A stretch of 55,099 bases of DNA from DATBVX01 sp963724625 (GTDB taxonomy: Bacteria; Pseudomonadota; Gammaproteobacteria; Steroidobacterales; Steroidobacteraceae), in the NCBI GenBank assembly GCA_963724625.1, contig CAVRVO010000016.1:1-55099 (forward strand), in the 5' to 3' direction. Below the pieces are notes generated by a model. It saw only the letters and a list, made by a program, of their open reading frames with translations. It was not told the DNA's origin and made no database searches. Position 1 is the stretch's first letter, and every line of letters begins with the position of its first letter. This document shows, piece by piece, positions 35,829 to 43,688 of this stretch. The translations under genes were made by a program, and so were the position numbers.

Positions 35829-36035
35829 TCAGCCCAGATCTATTGCACCCTCGAAAATGACTTTCATTTTCAAGCCGTCGACTTCCAGCGTCATCCTGGC
35901 GGGAAAGGATTCAGTACCAGCAATCCTTCCTGCACCGAGCGCAGCCGCCACCGCGTGCTCGATCTCTCGCTGCGAGCTGATGCCGACAATTTTCAGAAAC
36001 TTGCGAATGCTGAGGTTTAAGATTTCCTCGTTCAT
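35829..36035 (-). CDS. DUF6494-family small protein
   Basis: 68 residues from ATG 36035, with GGAGG 8 nt upstream; the longer frame above runs through a repeat module and is not coding. MNEEILNLSIRKFLKIVGIS, SQREIEHAV, GTESFPARMTLEVDGLKMKV are the conserved parts of the DUF6494 family (cytoplasmic proteins of about 65-70 aa in proteobacteria). Function is unknown. The module hairpin at 36057-36083 stands immediately upstream and would isolate the gene from the 104-aa protein gene above it. Confidence 0.75.
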   Translation of the reverse strand: MNEEILNLSIRKFLKIVGISSQREIEHAVAAALGAGRIAGTESFPARMTLEVDGLKMKVIFEGAIDLG

Positions 36036-36050
36036 TGATGCTTCCTCCAC

Positions 36051-36165
36051 AAATAAAAAGGCCTCGGCGAACCGCCGAGGCCCTATTGAGAAGTGGCAGC
36101 GGGAGGCGCGAGTTGGATTTCGAACACCCCTGAATTCATTGATATTCAATTGCGCTGATTCGCCG
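36051..36165 (-). repeat. Hairpin/TAGCGGGG module, copy 4
   Basis: AAAAGGCCTCGGCG / CGCCGAGGCC stem, then GAAGTGGCAGCGGGAGGCGC, GAGTTGGATTTCGAACACCC and a tail (GATATTCAATTGCGCTGA) shared with copy 6 at 37415-37480. On the minus strand the TTCGAAATCC piece and CGCTGCCA end look like a tRNA T-loop and 3' end, followed by a terminator hairpin. Confidence 0.75.
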
Positions 36166-36265
36166 CGCTGCCGACTGTACGAGTGAGCTTACGGCCGCCG
36201 CGATAATCCCGACCAAGTCGCCACTAAAGGTCAGTCACTGCGACACTTTCTGAAAGCGGTGCCTG

Positions 36266-36580
36266 TCATCCGAGGCTATGGCGCAGCATCACTCTGGCCA
36301 GAACTATATGGCGTGCAGCCCGGTCGCTGACTTCTTGGGCGTTCACTTCCTCCAGCGCCACGAGAATCGCTGCCGCATCACCGCCCTCATCTACCCAGTG
36401 CAATGCGTCTCGCACCGCGGCCTGGGCGAAGTCCAAACGTTCCCGGCTAGCTGGTGAACGGTCTTCTGTGAGAGTGAGACCAAGATGCGTATCCGCCTCT
36501 TCGAGCTCGTGCCGCACCGTGCGTCTACGGGCATCAGTCAGATCTCCAGGAGGCAAAGTGGTGGAAGGCGCGGTCAACAT
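36266..36580 (-). CDS. Small conserved protein, 104 aa (paralogue family, copy 2)
   Basis: Starts at ATG 36580 behind GAGAGGAG, unlike copy 1 which has no such site. 104 residues, differing from the protein at 379-693 at 14 positions, nearly all conservative. Strongly charged, helical, cytoplasmic. Shared blocks TVRHELEEAD, DRSPASRERL, AAVRDALHWVDEGGDA and AARHIVLARVMLRHS. The 3' flank up to about 36189 also matches copy 1, with an insertion of some tens of bases in this copy. Function unknown. The purifying pattern of substitutions argues that both copies have been translated. Confidence 0.7.
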   Translation of the reverse strand: MLTAPSTTLPPGDLTDARRRTVRHELEEADTHLGLTLTEDRSPASRERLDFAQAAVRDALHWVDEGGDAAAILVALEEVNAQEVSDRAARHIVLARVMLRHSLG

Positions 36581-36650
36581 TGCGTGCTCCTCTCTGGGTG
36601 AGCGGGGCTCCTCTTGGTTAGCGAGCCAGTCTGCGTAGTGCCACCCTAAG

Positions 36651-36680
36651 AATATAGTGGTAGCGGGCGACACGATTTGA
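36651..36680 (-). repeat. TAGCGGGG module, copy 5 (short)
   Basis: AGTGGTAGCGGGCGACACGA, the module core without the main hairpin or the TTGGATTTCG part. It lies just upstream of the 104-aa gene. Confidence 0.45.
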
Positions 36681-36685
36681 GGCGC

Positions 36686-36711
36686 GCCCCGACACCTCGC
36701 GGTGTCGGGGG
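36686..36711 (-). terminator. Hairpin after the secreted protein gene
   Basis: CCCCGACACC and GGTGTCGGGG form a perfect 10-bp stem with a 4-nt loop, 25 bp beyond the stop of the gene at 36736. No T-run follows. The paralogue's 3' end has a similar hairpin at 53612-53639. Confidence 0.65.
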
Positions 36712-36735
36712 CACTCCGCCTTAAATTGCAGCGTC

Positions 36736-37218
36736 CTATTGCTTGTCAAACACCATCGTGTTTTGGAATTTCTCGCCTTTTGCATTCGTCCCCTTCCCCT
36801 TGATCGTCAACACCTTCCCATCCTTGGAGATCACGCGCGTGCTGGTACTGACTACTTTACCGGCCTTCTTTAGCGTCGCCTCGACAGTTGAATCGTCGAT
36901 GCGCTTCAGCGAGATCGTATCCGCATCCGGATTGCCAGTAGTGGGGAAGTCCTTGCCGTCGAAGCTGCCGGTGAAATTCATCTGTGTGTCCTTACCTTCG
37001 GCGTCAACTCCTTTGCCGCTCATCTTGACGACTCCGCCGACGACCTCGTAGGTCCGCGTCTGGCTCTTTGGTGCGGGACCGGGATCAAACTTCGATTTCT
37101 CGAGGTTGAGTACCCAAGTTCCGTTTGAGGGATCAGCTCCCTGGGCCAGTGCCTGACTGACAGGCACGAGCATCGCTGTCATTGCCGCGAGAATGACTGT
37201 CCGCAACAGAGTATGCAT
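36736..37218 (-). CDS. Small secreted protein, 160 aa (paralogue of 53107-53586)
   Basis: Signal peptide (MHTLLRTVILAAMTAMLVPV, cleavage near ALAQGAD). The mature 135 residues are Lys/Asp/Thr-rich and beta-like: NGTWVLNLEKSKFDPGPAPK, SQTRTYEV, DADTISLKRIDDSTVEATLK, STRVISKDGKVLTIKGKG. The protein at 53107-53586 shares roughly three quarters of residues and even the leader AAGGAGGAGTTCGATGCA. The 'W-LNxxKSKF-PGP-P' start occurs in many secreted proteins of Acidobacteria and proteobacteria with no known role. It probably folds as a small periplasmic beta-barrel. Confidence 0.75.
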   Translation of the reverse strand: MHTLLRTVILAAMTAMLVPVSQALAQGADPSNGTWVLNLEKSKFDPGPAPKSQTRTYEVVGGVVKMSGKGVDAEGKDTQMNFTGSFDGKDFPTTGNPDADTISLKRIDDSTVEATLKKAGKVVSTSTRVISKDGKVLTIKGKGTNAKGEKFQNTMVFDKQ

Positions 37219-37414
37219 CGAACTCCTCCTTACTTCTTAGCCGTAACGTTACCTGGACCTTGAATGTTCCGCCCGCTAGACAGGACTGTCGGTGCGCTAT
37301 CGAACGTTTGGACTCTGGAGAAGCGACCGCTGCTTGGCGCTCGCGAGTCCCATCCAGTCCAGTGAGCAAGCAGCCAGCGGTCGCGCTCAAGTCCTAGCAG
37401 AAAGCGCAAAGCGA

Positions 37415-37480
37415 TCACGCGGGCGTGAGTTGGATTTCGAACACCCCTGCATTCATGGATATTCGATTGCGCTGACGGGA
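37415..37480 (-). repeat. TTGGATTTCG module, copy 6 (no hairpin)
   Basis: GGGCGTGAGTTGGATTTCGA, then ACACCCCTGCATTCATGGAT and ATTCGATTGCGCTGA, nearly identical over about 55 bp to the second part of copy 4 (36107-36165). Confidence 0.65.
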
Positions 37481-37507
37481 GTCAGTATGCGAGAACTAAA
37501 GCGAAGA

Positions 37508-38086
37508 TCATCCTGACAGCGCCGACTGTAGTCGGGCGAAGTACCAAATCCAGCCTCCGATTTGAATCGCGAGCGCAAAGCTTTGGACCCAAGGCCGCTG
37601 AATGAAGATCGCGGCCACGCTTGTCGCCAAGGCCATCGGAACGATAACGACATTCTGTGCGGGCCACTGCGAGATGCCGTAGGTTTGACCAAGCACGGTA
37701 TTAACCGCCACCGTGACCCAAGAAAGAATTGCGTAGGCGATGAGGTATTTTCGGCCTTCCTTTGCATGGAATTCTTGCAGATCGATCTCGCCCCTTTCGG
37801 GGATTCGCGGCGAAACGAGACGAGCCTGCATATAGATACCAGCTGCCACTGAGAAATAGAGCGCGATCGAGCCGATGTCCCAAGTCCTCACCGTGTGCAG
37901 GTCCCACAAACCGATCCACCACGCACAAGTGAAGAGTAGCGCAGCCAACATCCAGCCGGCGTTAAACCACGAGAGCCGGATACGCTTCGACGCGATGATG
38001 ATTTCACCCGCCGTCGACAGCACGTGTGTAACCGCCGCCGCATACACGAACGAGAATAGGATCAGGACAAAATCGTATGCATGCAT
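37508..38086 (-). CDS. Hypothetical inner-membrane protein, 192 aa
   Basis: Five hydrophobic segments: about residues 4-22 (FVLILFSFVYAAAVTHVL), 42-60, 70-88, 112-132 and 142-160, with a final amphipathic/TM helix near the C-terminus. The cytoplasmic loop carries RLVSPRIPERGEIDLQEFHA. I do not recognise the family. The start ATG 38086 lacks a strong ribosome site. A tiny lipoprotein gene ends 15 bp upstream on the same strand, so the two may be one unit. Confidence 0.65.
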   Translation of the reverse strand: MHAYDFVLILFSFVYAAAVTHVLSTAGEIIIASKRIRLSWFNAGWMLAALLFTCAWWIGLWDLHTVRTWDIGSIALYFSVAAGIYMQARLVSPRIPERGEIDLQEFHAKEGRKYLIAYAILSWVTVAVNTVLGQTYGISQWPAQNVVIVPMALATSVAAIFIQRPWVQSFALAIQIGGWIWYFARLQSALSG

Positions 38087-38101
38087 ATTGAATTCGCCGA
38101 C

Positions 38102-38179
38102 CTAAGGTGAGCGGTTTTGGCAGGCGGTGATCAGGAGTGCGGCGGTTATGATCGTCGTCTGAACGATGCGAGCTTTCAC
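38102..38179 (-). CDS. Very small lipoprotein, 25 aa
   Basis: GTG at 38179 follows GGAGG by 5 nt. The peptide MKARIVQTTIITAALLITAC plus QNRSP has a positive start, a hydrophobic stretch and a lipobox LITAC, leaving a 6-residue lipid-anchored tail. It is like entericidin-sized lipoproteins but too short to assign to a family. It could be the remains of a larger lipoprotein, though the intact ribosome site and stop argue for a real small gene. Confidence 0.5.
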   Translation of the reverse strand: MKARIVQTTIITAALLITACQNRSP

Positions 38180-38310
38180 GTTCGCCTCCACGGTGTATGT
38201 TTTTGTTAGCGAACCCGTCGAAGCCATGCCCGGCTGAGGGGAGTAACTTGCCGGCAGGACTGCCCGAACGAGCGCTGCTTTCAAGCCAGGTGCTCTAGGA
38301 TGGCAATAAT

Positions 38311-38380
38311 AAATGACAAAAGCCCCGGCGGTTCGCGCCGAGGCCTCATTGAGAAATGGTAGCGGGGGCTCGCTTGTTGT
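38311..38380 (-). repeat. Hairpin/TAGCGGGG module, copy 7
   Basis: GCCCCGGCG-GTTC-GCGCCGAGGC hairpin, then GAGAAATGGTAGCGGGGGCT and CGCTTGTTG. The hairpin ends 62 bp after the RquA-like gene and on the minus strand is followed by TTTTGTCATTT, so it can terminate that transcript. Confidence 0.75.
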
Positions 38381-38441
38381 GTTGTTTATCACCACGGTTG
38401 GTCTCGGCCGGAGAAGGCTCCTCGCCGCGCACTCGAGATCA

Positions 38442-39146
38442 TCACACGGTCACCTTGAGCACCTGATACAGCCCGCCGAACATCGTCGACTTGTCGATGC
38501 GGAGGAATCTGCGCGTAGCAGGAAACCACTCCGTCACCTCGTGCCGCCACAGATCGAGTGCGAAGGGCTCGAGCGCGCTGAGGATTCCCGTCATCGGCAG
38601 GCCGAAGGGATTCAATGGATGCGGACGATGATAGTCGACGATTACCAATCGTCCCCCCGGCTTCACGACCCGCAGTGCCTCGGCAATCGTGGCGCGGCGC
38701 ACGTCCTCAGGCTGTTCGTGCAGCAGGAAAAAGAGTAGCGCACGATCGTACGACGCAGACTCGAACTCGAGTGCGGCGCTGTTACCGTGAACGTGTCTCA
38801 CGCCACCACCGGGCGGCAGCTTGCGGGCGAGATTCTGAAGTTGAATCGGCAGGATATCGACGACATCGAGGCTCGCATCGGCGCCCAGGCGCGCGAATAA
38901 CCGCCGCGTCAGGTCGCCGTAGACGCAAGCGATTTGCAGGGTGCGCCCGTCCAGTCGCTCCCCGAGCGCATCGAGCGCAGCATCCCTAAGACGCCCGAAG
39001 TTTCCCCAAAGGATGAGATTTACCAACCACTGGCGCTCGAACAGGCACACCGACCGCGGATGCACATAGGCCCACCAGTAGACCCTCATCAGGTAGTCGG
39101 GTACGACTGCGTCCTGCGGCGACAAGCCTGGCACGTCGACTTGCAC
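38442..39146 (-). CDS. Class I SAM-dependent methyltransferase, RquA-like (rhodoquinone biosynthesis?)
   Basis: 234 residues. The N-terminal segment VPDYLMRVYWWAYVHPRSVC and ERQWLVNLILWGNFGRLRDAAL, the SAM region LQIACVYGDLTRRLFARLG and LDVVDILPIQ, then RALLFFLLHEQPEDVRR, RLVIVDYHRPH and a C-terminal FGGLYQVL. VYG in place of the usual DxGxG SAM loop, the YWWAY-HP start and the FGGLYQ end are the pattern I associate with RquA, which converts ubiquinone to rhodoquinone for fumarate respiration. GTG start at 39146 without a clear ribosome site. Closely related methyltransferases without that activity also exist. Confidence 0.6.
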   Translation of the reverse strand: MQVDVPGLSPQDAVVPDYLMRVYWWAYVHPRSVCLFERQWLVNLILWGNFGRLRDAALDALGERLDGRTLQIACVYGDLTRRLFARLGADASLDVVDILPIQLQNLARKLPPGGGVRHVHGNSAALEFESASYDRALLFFLLHEQPEDVRRATIAEALRVVKPGGRLVIVDYHRPHPLNPFGLPMTGILSALEPFALDLWRHEVTEWFPATRRFLRIDKSTMFGGLYQVLKVTV

Positions 39147-39367
39147 GGTGTTCAGTGGGCCGGTGCGAGAGCGGGCGGATCAGTGCTTGTCGACCGGCCG
39201 CTCCCGATATTGGAAGCCGCGGTGCCATCAGTCCGAACCATTGGTTCTATGAGTCGCTGGATATTCAAGTAGTCGCTCTGCGACAGTCATGTTGCGCGAT
39301 AGTCGGCAATCTCGGTCTTGAGTCTTGCTCCAGCACTCTAGCAGTGCTGCAGCTGCCGCGCGCATCT

Positions 39368-39450
39368 GCGCCCGTCGTTGCCGGAGCAGGAGGGGCGCAG
39401 ATAGCCGTGGGTAGCGGGGCCGGATTCGCTAATTTCCGACGTCGCTTAAA
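39368..39450 (-). repeat. Hairpin/TAGCGGGG module, copy 8
   Basis: GCGCCC (39368-39373) pairs with GGGCGC (39393-39398); then GTGGGTAGCGGGGCCGGATT and CGCTAATTTCCGACG. The TAATTTCCG part is shared with copies 11 and 12. Otherwise 39147-39520 contains no gene. Confidence 0.6.
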
Positions 39451-39520
39451 GCGCACCCCGGGACGCATAGGCTAAGGCTGTACAGCCGTTGGTTGCGATC
39501 TCGAGATACGGCCGCAGGGC

Positions 39521-39811
39521 CTACGGTATTTTGGCGATGACCTTCTTGATCTCGTCTACAGAAAAGCCGCGCAACGTCTGCGTTCGCACGTTGCCAAGCG
39601 AGCTCACTTTCAGCAGTGCGGCCATAGCCGCTTCATCGGTGCCCTCTGTGACTATCACAATGTCGTAATTCCCGACGGTGTAATACGCGCCCTTCACCGC
39701 TACGTCGAGCTTTTCAGCCATCGCCCTGAACGCTTCGAGCCGAGCCGGCGAGTCCTTGACGTTCCGGATCCCCTGATCCGTAAAGTTTAGAAGGCTTATA
39801 AACGTTGCCAT
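39521..39811 (-). CDS. GYD-domain protein
   Basis: 96 residues, starting at ATG 39811 behind GGAGGTGG. MATFISLLNFTDQGIRNVKD, AYYTVGNYDIVIVTEGTDEAA and LGNVRTQTLRGFSVDEIKKV are the GYD family (PF08734), named after a Gly-Tyr-Asp motif that reads GNYD here. It is a ferredoxin-like, cytoplasmic oligomer; function unknown. It is free-standing in a region of isolated small genes. Confidence 0.88.
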   Translation of the reverse strand: MATFISLLNFTDQGIRNVKDSPARLEAFRAMAEKLDVAVKGAYYTVGNYDIVIVTEGTDEAAMAALLKVSSLGNVRTQTLRGFSVDEIKKVIAKIP

Positions 39812-39984
39812 GGTCCACCTCCGTTAATGAGTGACGCCTTTTTGGCCGTCGACTGATCACTGCTCCCGCAGTGAACGCAATAATTGAAGCACCGTCCTGA
39901 GCCGTGTGCCATTAGGGCTTGTTCGTATTAGCCACGGTTGCATGAGCGACTCCGCTGTCGCGTATGCGGCCATCGTAGGGCGCA

Positions 39985-40025
39985 TTAAAGACACGCCCCG
40001 CGTCCGCTGCACGCCAAGGTTAGGC
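39985..40025 (-). repeat. attC-like half site
   Basis: Read on the minus strand: GCCTAAC (from 40025) followed by CTTGGCGTGCAGCGGACGCG. GCCTAAC fits the RYYYAAC end of integron attC sites, and the GCAGCGGACGCG block is typical of the left arm. No matching right half (GTTRRRY on that strand) was found within 150 bp, so it is a relic at best. Confidence 0.35.
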
Positions 40026-40250
40026 GGCACTGCACGTCGAAACACGCGGGATTGACATTGAAACTACTCTCATTCAGGTGCCGATAACACGTAGGCGCGA
40101 CGTGTTGCCGGGCACAAGCCTCTCAAGCCTGCCGAAACTGCTCGGTCACGTCCGGCTTGTCTAGCTCTATAAAGCGCCCAATCAACGGATTGCCGGAGTT
40201 CTACTCGCGTATCGCCCTGGCTAGGAGACTCAGCTACTCCCAAGTTGCAG

Positions 40251-40340
40251 CGTAACGTCCCGGTTCAGCGGCCGGACGCTGTCCTGTGATGATCATTAGC
40301 ACTTTATCCCTCACGCGTTTGCTTCGACGCGTTGTTAGAC
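40251..40340 (+). repeat. attC-like imperfect palindrome, copy A
   Basis: Begins CGTAACGTCCCGGTTCAGC and ends GCTTCGACGCGTTGTTAGAC. The two ends are roughly complementary, with TAAC and GTTAGAC (fits GTTRRRY) at the outside. The inner GTGATGATCATTAGCACTTT is shared with copy B (45454-45540), which aligns over the full 85-90 bp. It lies in the gene-free 39812-40389 interval upstream of the VIT gene's 3' end. Confidence 0.5.
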
Positions 40341-40389
40341 CCCGGTCAGAACGCACATGAGCGCCGACGAAATCCTTGGCAGCGCGCCG

Positions 40390-41082
40390 CTACGTTATCG
40401 CGGCGAACAGCGCACCGACTGATGCGGTGATACCCATTACGATTGCTCCCCAGACCAAGACGCGCGTCGCCCCGCGGAGAATCGGCGCCCCGCCCGCGTG
40501 TGCGGCGAGTGCGCCCAGCGTGGCGAGGGAAACGAGGGACACGGTTGCGATGGCTGGAATAACGGTGCGCCCGGGCGTAACCACGCCCACCAGAAACGGG
40601 ACAAGGCCGCCCAGCGCGAAACAGGCCGTCGACGCTACAGCCGCCTGCAACGGTCGAGCCGTCAGCGCTTCGGTGATGCCGATATCGTCTCGCGCGTGTG
40701 CCCCAAGCGCATCGTGCGCCATCAGCTGCCGGGACACCTGCGCCGCGAGTTCGCTATCGAGTCCCCGCCCGACATAGATGTCGCGCAGTTCTGCGTGCTC
40801 CGAGTCGTAGTCTTGCTTCAGCGAACGCATTTCGATATCCAGATCGGCGCGTTCGGTATCAGCCTGGGAGCTTACCGATATGTACTCGCCAGCGCCCATC
40901 GAGAGCGCGCCGGCGACGAGGCCAGCGAGGCCCGTGACCACGATTGTGCCGGAAGTCGTCTGGGCCGCCGCAACACCGAGCATCAGGCTGGAGATCGACA
41001 ACAAGCCATCGTTCGCGCCCAGAACGCCTGCGCGCAGCCATCCCGAGCGGTGAGTGCGGTGTCTATGTGAGGCCATCGCCAT
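40390..41082 (-). CDS. VIT1/CCC1-family iron/manganese transporter
   Basis: 230 residues from ATG 41082 (or 41076). The first helix has AGVLGANDGLLSISSLMLGV, followed by GLVAGALSMGAGEYISVSSQADTE, the hallmark of the vacuolar iron transporter family. Then comes a charged cytoplasmic segment (metal-binding domain region, residues about 85-140) and three more helices (ACFALGGLVPFLVGVV). In bacteria these export Fe2+ or Mn2+ or lower their cytoplasmic level. The gene lies alone, bordered by attC-like copy A and by composite module copy 9. Confidence 0.88.
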   Translation of the reverse strand: MAMASHRHRTHRSGWLRAGVLGANDGLLSISSLMLGVAAAQTTSGTIVVTGLAGLVAGALSMGAGEYISVSSQADTERADLDIEMRSLKQDYDSEHAELRDIYVGRGLDSELAAQVSRQLMAHDALGAHARDDIGITEALTARPLQAAVASTACFALGGLVPFLVGVVTPGRTVIPAIATVSLVSLATLGALAAHAGGAPILRGATRVLVWGAIVMGITASVGALFAAIT

Positions 41083-41343
41083 TCCCAACCGGCTCGGAAA
41101 CCTGTTTTGCAGGCGACCAAAATAACACATGCCTCCCGCCTTCCGGCCTCGATCCGCCGAGCGCTTGGGCTACTGCGCGCCAGATTTGTTGCCGCGCGCG
41201 CTGTCACGACGCCGGGCCGACTCACTCGGGCGGTCGAACTTTCCTCCACTTAGTGTCGGCACCAAATCGGCATAGGGGCGCTGGGTGATCCCAAGCGACC
41301 CCTGCCACACCACCCCCGGGCGCCGAGTGCGCCCTTAACGAAA

Positions 41344-41505
41344 CGCCCCTCGCTGCAGCAGCAGGAGGGGCGCATATAGGCTTGGTAGCGGGGGCCTGCT
41401 TTTTGGCTGTGAGCAATCGACCCATCCTCCTCGTTGCCCCGTGAGAGACCGCAAGACATCGGGTAGACATGCTGGCTCGGCCTCGCGGGATACTTCTCGT
41501 TAGGC
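41344..41505 (-). repeat. Composite module, copy 9: attC-like end, shared spacer, TAGCGGGG core, hairpin
   Basis: On the minus strand: GCCTAAC (41505-41499), 45 bp of unique sequence, a long shared block (TCTCACGGGGCAACGAGG, then GATGGGTCGA and CACAGCCAAAAAGCAGGCCC), the core CCCGCTACCA, and a hairpin GCGCCCCT / AGGGGC. The layout is the same as copy 13 (52503-52697). No gene fits in 41131-41574. Confidence 0.65.
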
Positions 41506-41574
41506 CTCAACTTTCAGAGAAGTTCGGTTAGTTGATTCATTCTTTGACGTTCGCACGAAGATTTCATCCAAGTT

Positions 41575-41991
41575 ATGCTGCCGAGCATGAATACCATCGC
41601 AGATATTGAAACACTCTACGCACGTTTAGGCGAACGCGACTACGAAGCAGTGATGTCGTATTTGGCTGACGACATTGTCTGGATCGTGGCTGACAATTCG
41701 CCGTTGGCGGACCGCAGCCCTTATCACGGAATAGCTGAGGTGCGCTCAGGCGTTTTCGAACGCTTAACGGCGGGGTTCGACAAACTCGTGTTTGACGCGG
41801 ACGAGATCTTTGAGTGCAACGGAGGCGAGAGGTTTGTTGCTCTCGGCTACTATTACTTCAGATTTCACGGGCAAGCCGAGGAACGCAAGGCACAGGTCGC
41901 CCACGTCTGGACGATCCGTGACGGCCGGGCTGTTAAGTTCCAGCAATACCTCGACACGCTCCAGGTCGCACGCGACGCGAAAGCGGTCTAA
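41575..41991 (+). CDS. SnoaL/NTF2-like protein
   Basis: 138 residues; ATG 41575 or 41587 (MNTIADIETLYARLGERDYE). The cone-shaped NTF2-like fold is recognised from ERDYEAVMSYLADDIVWIVAD, SPYHGIAEVRSGVFERL, FVALGYYYFRFHG, and AHVWTIRDGRAVKFQQYLDT, as in SnoaL-type ketosteroid-isomerase-related proteins. The pocket Asp/His pairs of known enzymes cannot be assigned from sequence alone. A second, less similar NTF2-like gene is at 44636. It lies between the composite module and the IS30 copy. Confidence 0.8.
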   Translation: MLPSMNTIADIETLYARLGERDYEAVMSYLADDIVWIVADNSPLADRSPYHGIAEVRSGVFERLTAGFDKLVFDADEIFECNGGERFVALGYYYFRFHGQAEERKAQVAHVWTIRDGRAVKFQQYLDTLQVARDAKAV

Positions 41992-42165
41992 GGCTAAGCG
42001 GGCCTCAGTTGTACCGTCCCGACCCGCCAGGTGAGGCCTTCAACCGGACCCGCCGATACGCAACTTCTGGCTCGCCACCGTCGGTGGCGGCGGGCCAAGC
42101 CGAGGTCGCCGGTTACCTTACTCGTTCGGACGTCTGCTGTGAATTCCGTGATGGCTGCTCAGGGT

Positions 42166-43396
42166 TGCGGATTCAAACGATCGATGCAACACATTGGCTA
42201 AATCGTTCAGCCGGCGTTTCGAAGTTGAGTGTTTCCCTGGGTCGTTCGTTCAGTCGTCGTGCGACCGCATTGAGCCGGTTCTGGTTGATACCCGACAGAT
42301 CCATCCCTTTCGGGAAGTACTGGCGCAGTAAGCCGTTGGTGTTCTCGTTCGATCCACGCTGCCACGGCTGCTGTGGATCGCAGAAGTAGACCTTAACATC
42401 AGTGGCCAGCGAGAAGCGCTTGTGGTCCGCCATCTCCTTGCCACGATCCCAGGTCAGTGACTTGTAGAGTTCGCGGGGCAGCTTATGAGCTTGCTTGATG
42501 AGCGCATCGACCACCGTTTCGGTGTCCTTGCCTATCACGCGCACGAGCATGAGGTAGCGCGTCTGGCGCTCCACCAGGGTGGCGATCTGGCTGTTGTTGC
42601 TGCCGAAGAACAGGTCGCCCTCCCAGTGGCCGGGCACGGCCCGGTCTTCTGCCTCGGCTGGACGTTCGCGGATCGATACTGTTTCGGTGATCCGGCCATG
42701 GTCGGCGGTCTTTTGCGTGTGATGGCGCGAGCGGCGCATCCCGCGGCTGCGCCGCAGGTGCTGCAACAGCTCTTTCTTCAAGGCTCCGCGCGCCTGGATG
42801 AAGAGCGTGCGATAGATCGTCTCGTGGGACACCTGGCGCGTCTCGTCCTGCGGGTGCGTGCGCTTGAGCCACCCGGCCACTTGATAGGGCGACCACTCGA
42901 GTTGCAGCTTGTCGGCCACGATACGCGCCAGCGCAGGGTTCTGAGCTAGTTTACAGTGCTTCGGCCGCGTCGCCCGGCGCCACGCCGCTTCGTCGGCCTC
43001 GCTCGCCCGGTACGACCGTCGACCGCCATTGCGGCGGATCTCGCGGCTCACCGTGCAGGGTGCTCGCGCAAGCGAGCATGCAATCATGCGAGCCGACAAG
43101 CCGGCCATCACGCCGCGCGCGAGATCTCTTCGCGTTCGCCCAAAGCGAGCGCCAGGTGCGAGCGACGTCGTGGCGGGGGGCGAATGCCACCGGTTCTCAA
43201 CAGAATGCCGCCGATCGCGGAATGGTTACGCTCGAAGAGCCGAGCTATCGCATGCAGGGACTCGCCCTGTCGCCAGCGGTCCCACATCAGCGCCTTATCG
43301 GTCTCCGTGTACTGGATCCTGGTCCGGTACTTCATGTGCAACATCCTCCCCTCTACATCGAGAGTCTAGGTGTTGCATCGACCAGTTGAATCCGCA
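42166..43396 (-). mobile_element. IS30-family insertion sequence, about 1.23 kb
   Basis: Terminal inverted repeats: left TGCGGATTCAAACGATCGAT then GCAACAC (42166-42192), right, reverse-complemented, TGCGGATTCAACTGGTCGAT then GCAACAC (43396-43370). They match at all but about four of 27 positions. A GT occurs immediately outside both ends (42164-42165, 43397-43398), matching a 2-bp target duplication typical of IS30. The single gene is on the minus strand. The right end abuts a repeat module (43410). Confidence 0.85.
42173..43344 (-). pseudogene. IS30 transposase, frameshifted
   Basis: N-terminal frame (43344 to about 43110): IQYTETDKALMWDRWRQGESLHAIARLFERN, a helix-turn-helix, then LALALGEREEISRAA and a stop. 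The second frame (from 43111) continues with MAGLSARMIACSLARAPCTVSREIRRNGG and the DDE domain: GHWEGDLFFGSNNSQIATLVERQTR, DRGKEMADHKRF, and SNENTNGLLRQYFPKG with the last Glu. The shift is explained by an extra CG dinucleotide, or one missing base, in the CGCGCG run near 43113-43120. IS30 transposases are normally made from one frame, so this copy is probably inactive unless the shift is a sequence error. Confidence 0.85.
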
Positions 43397-43409
43397 GTCG
43401 ATAGCGGAC

Positions 43410-43485
43410 AAATGAAAAGGCCCCGGCGCTTGCGCACCGAGGCCTTCGAGGAAGTGGTAGCGGGGCGTGATTTGGATTTCGCACA
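43410..43485 (-). repeat. Hairpin/TAGCGGGG module, copy 10
   Basis: AAATGAAAAGGCCCCGGCGC / GCGCACCGAGGCCTT hairpin, then GAAGTGGTAGCGGGGCGTGA and TTTGGATTTCGCAC. On the minus strand: tRNA-3'-like GCCCCGCTACCA, CTTC, hairpin, TTTTCATTT. It starts 13 bp from the IS30 end. Confidence 0.75.
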
Positions 43486-43688
43486 TCGTGCGCGTCTGCT
43501 TTCGGCCAGAAGCAGCCGCTCGCTATCTGCTCCGTCGTCGTCCCGCCTTTAACCATTGCCTCGCGCCGTCTTCGGGGGCAATAGGGCCTCGCGCCGCCAC
43601 CGTGATGCTCGAGCGCAGCTCAAGAACAATCACTTGAGGTGAATGCGGCGCAAGAGCCCAGATGAGCCGGGGTGCATCACGACTGTCA

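Noticed and set aside
43410..43485. A complete tRNA gene ending in GCCCCGCTACCA (minus strand)
   Set aside because: The matching 5' acceptor strand AGCGGGG and the D and anticodon arms are not found within 100 bp upstream. Only the 3' end and T-loop-like piece are present.
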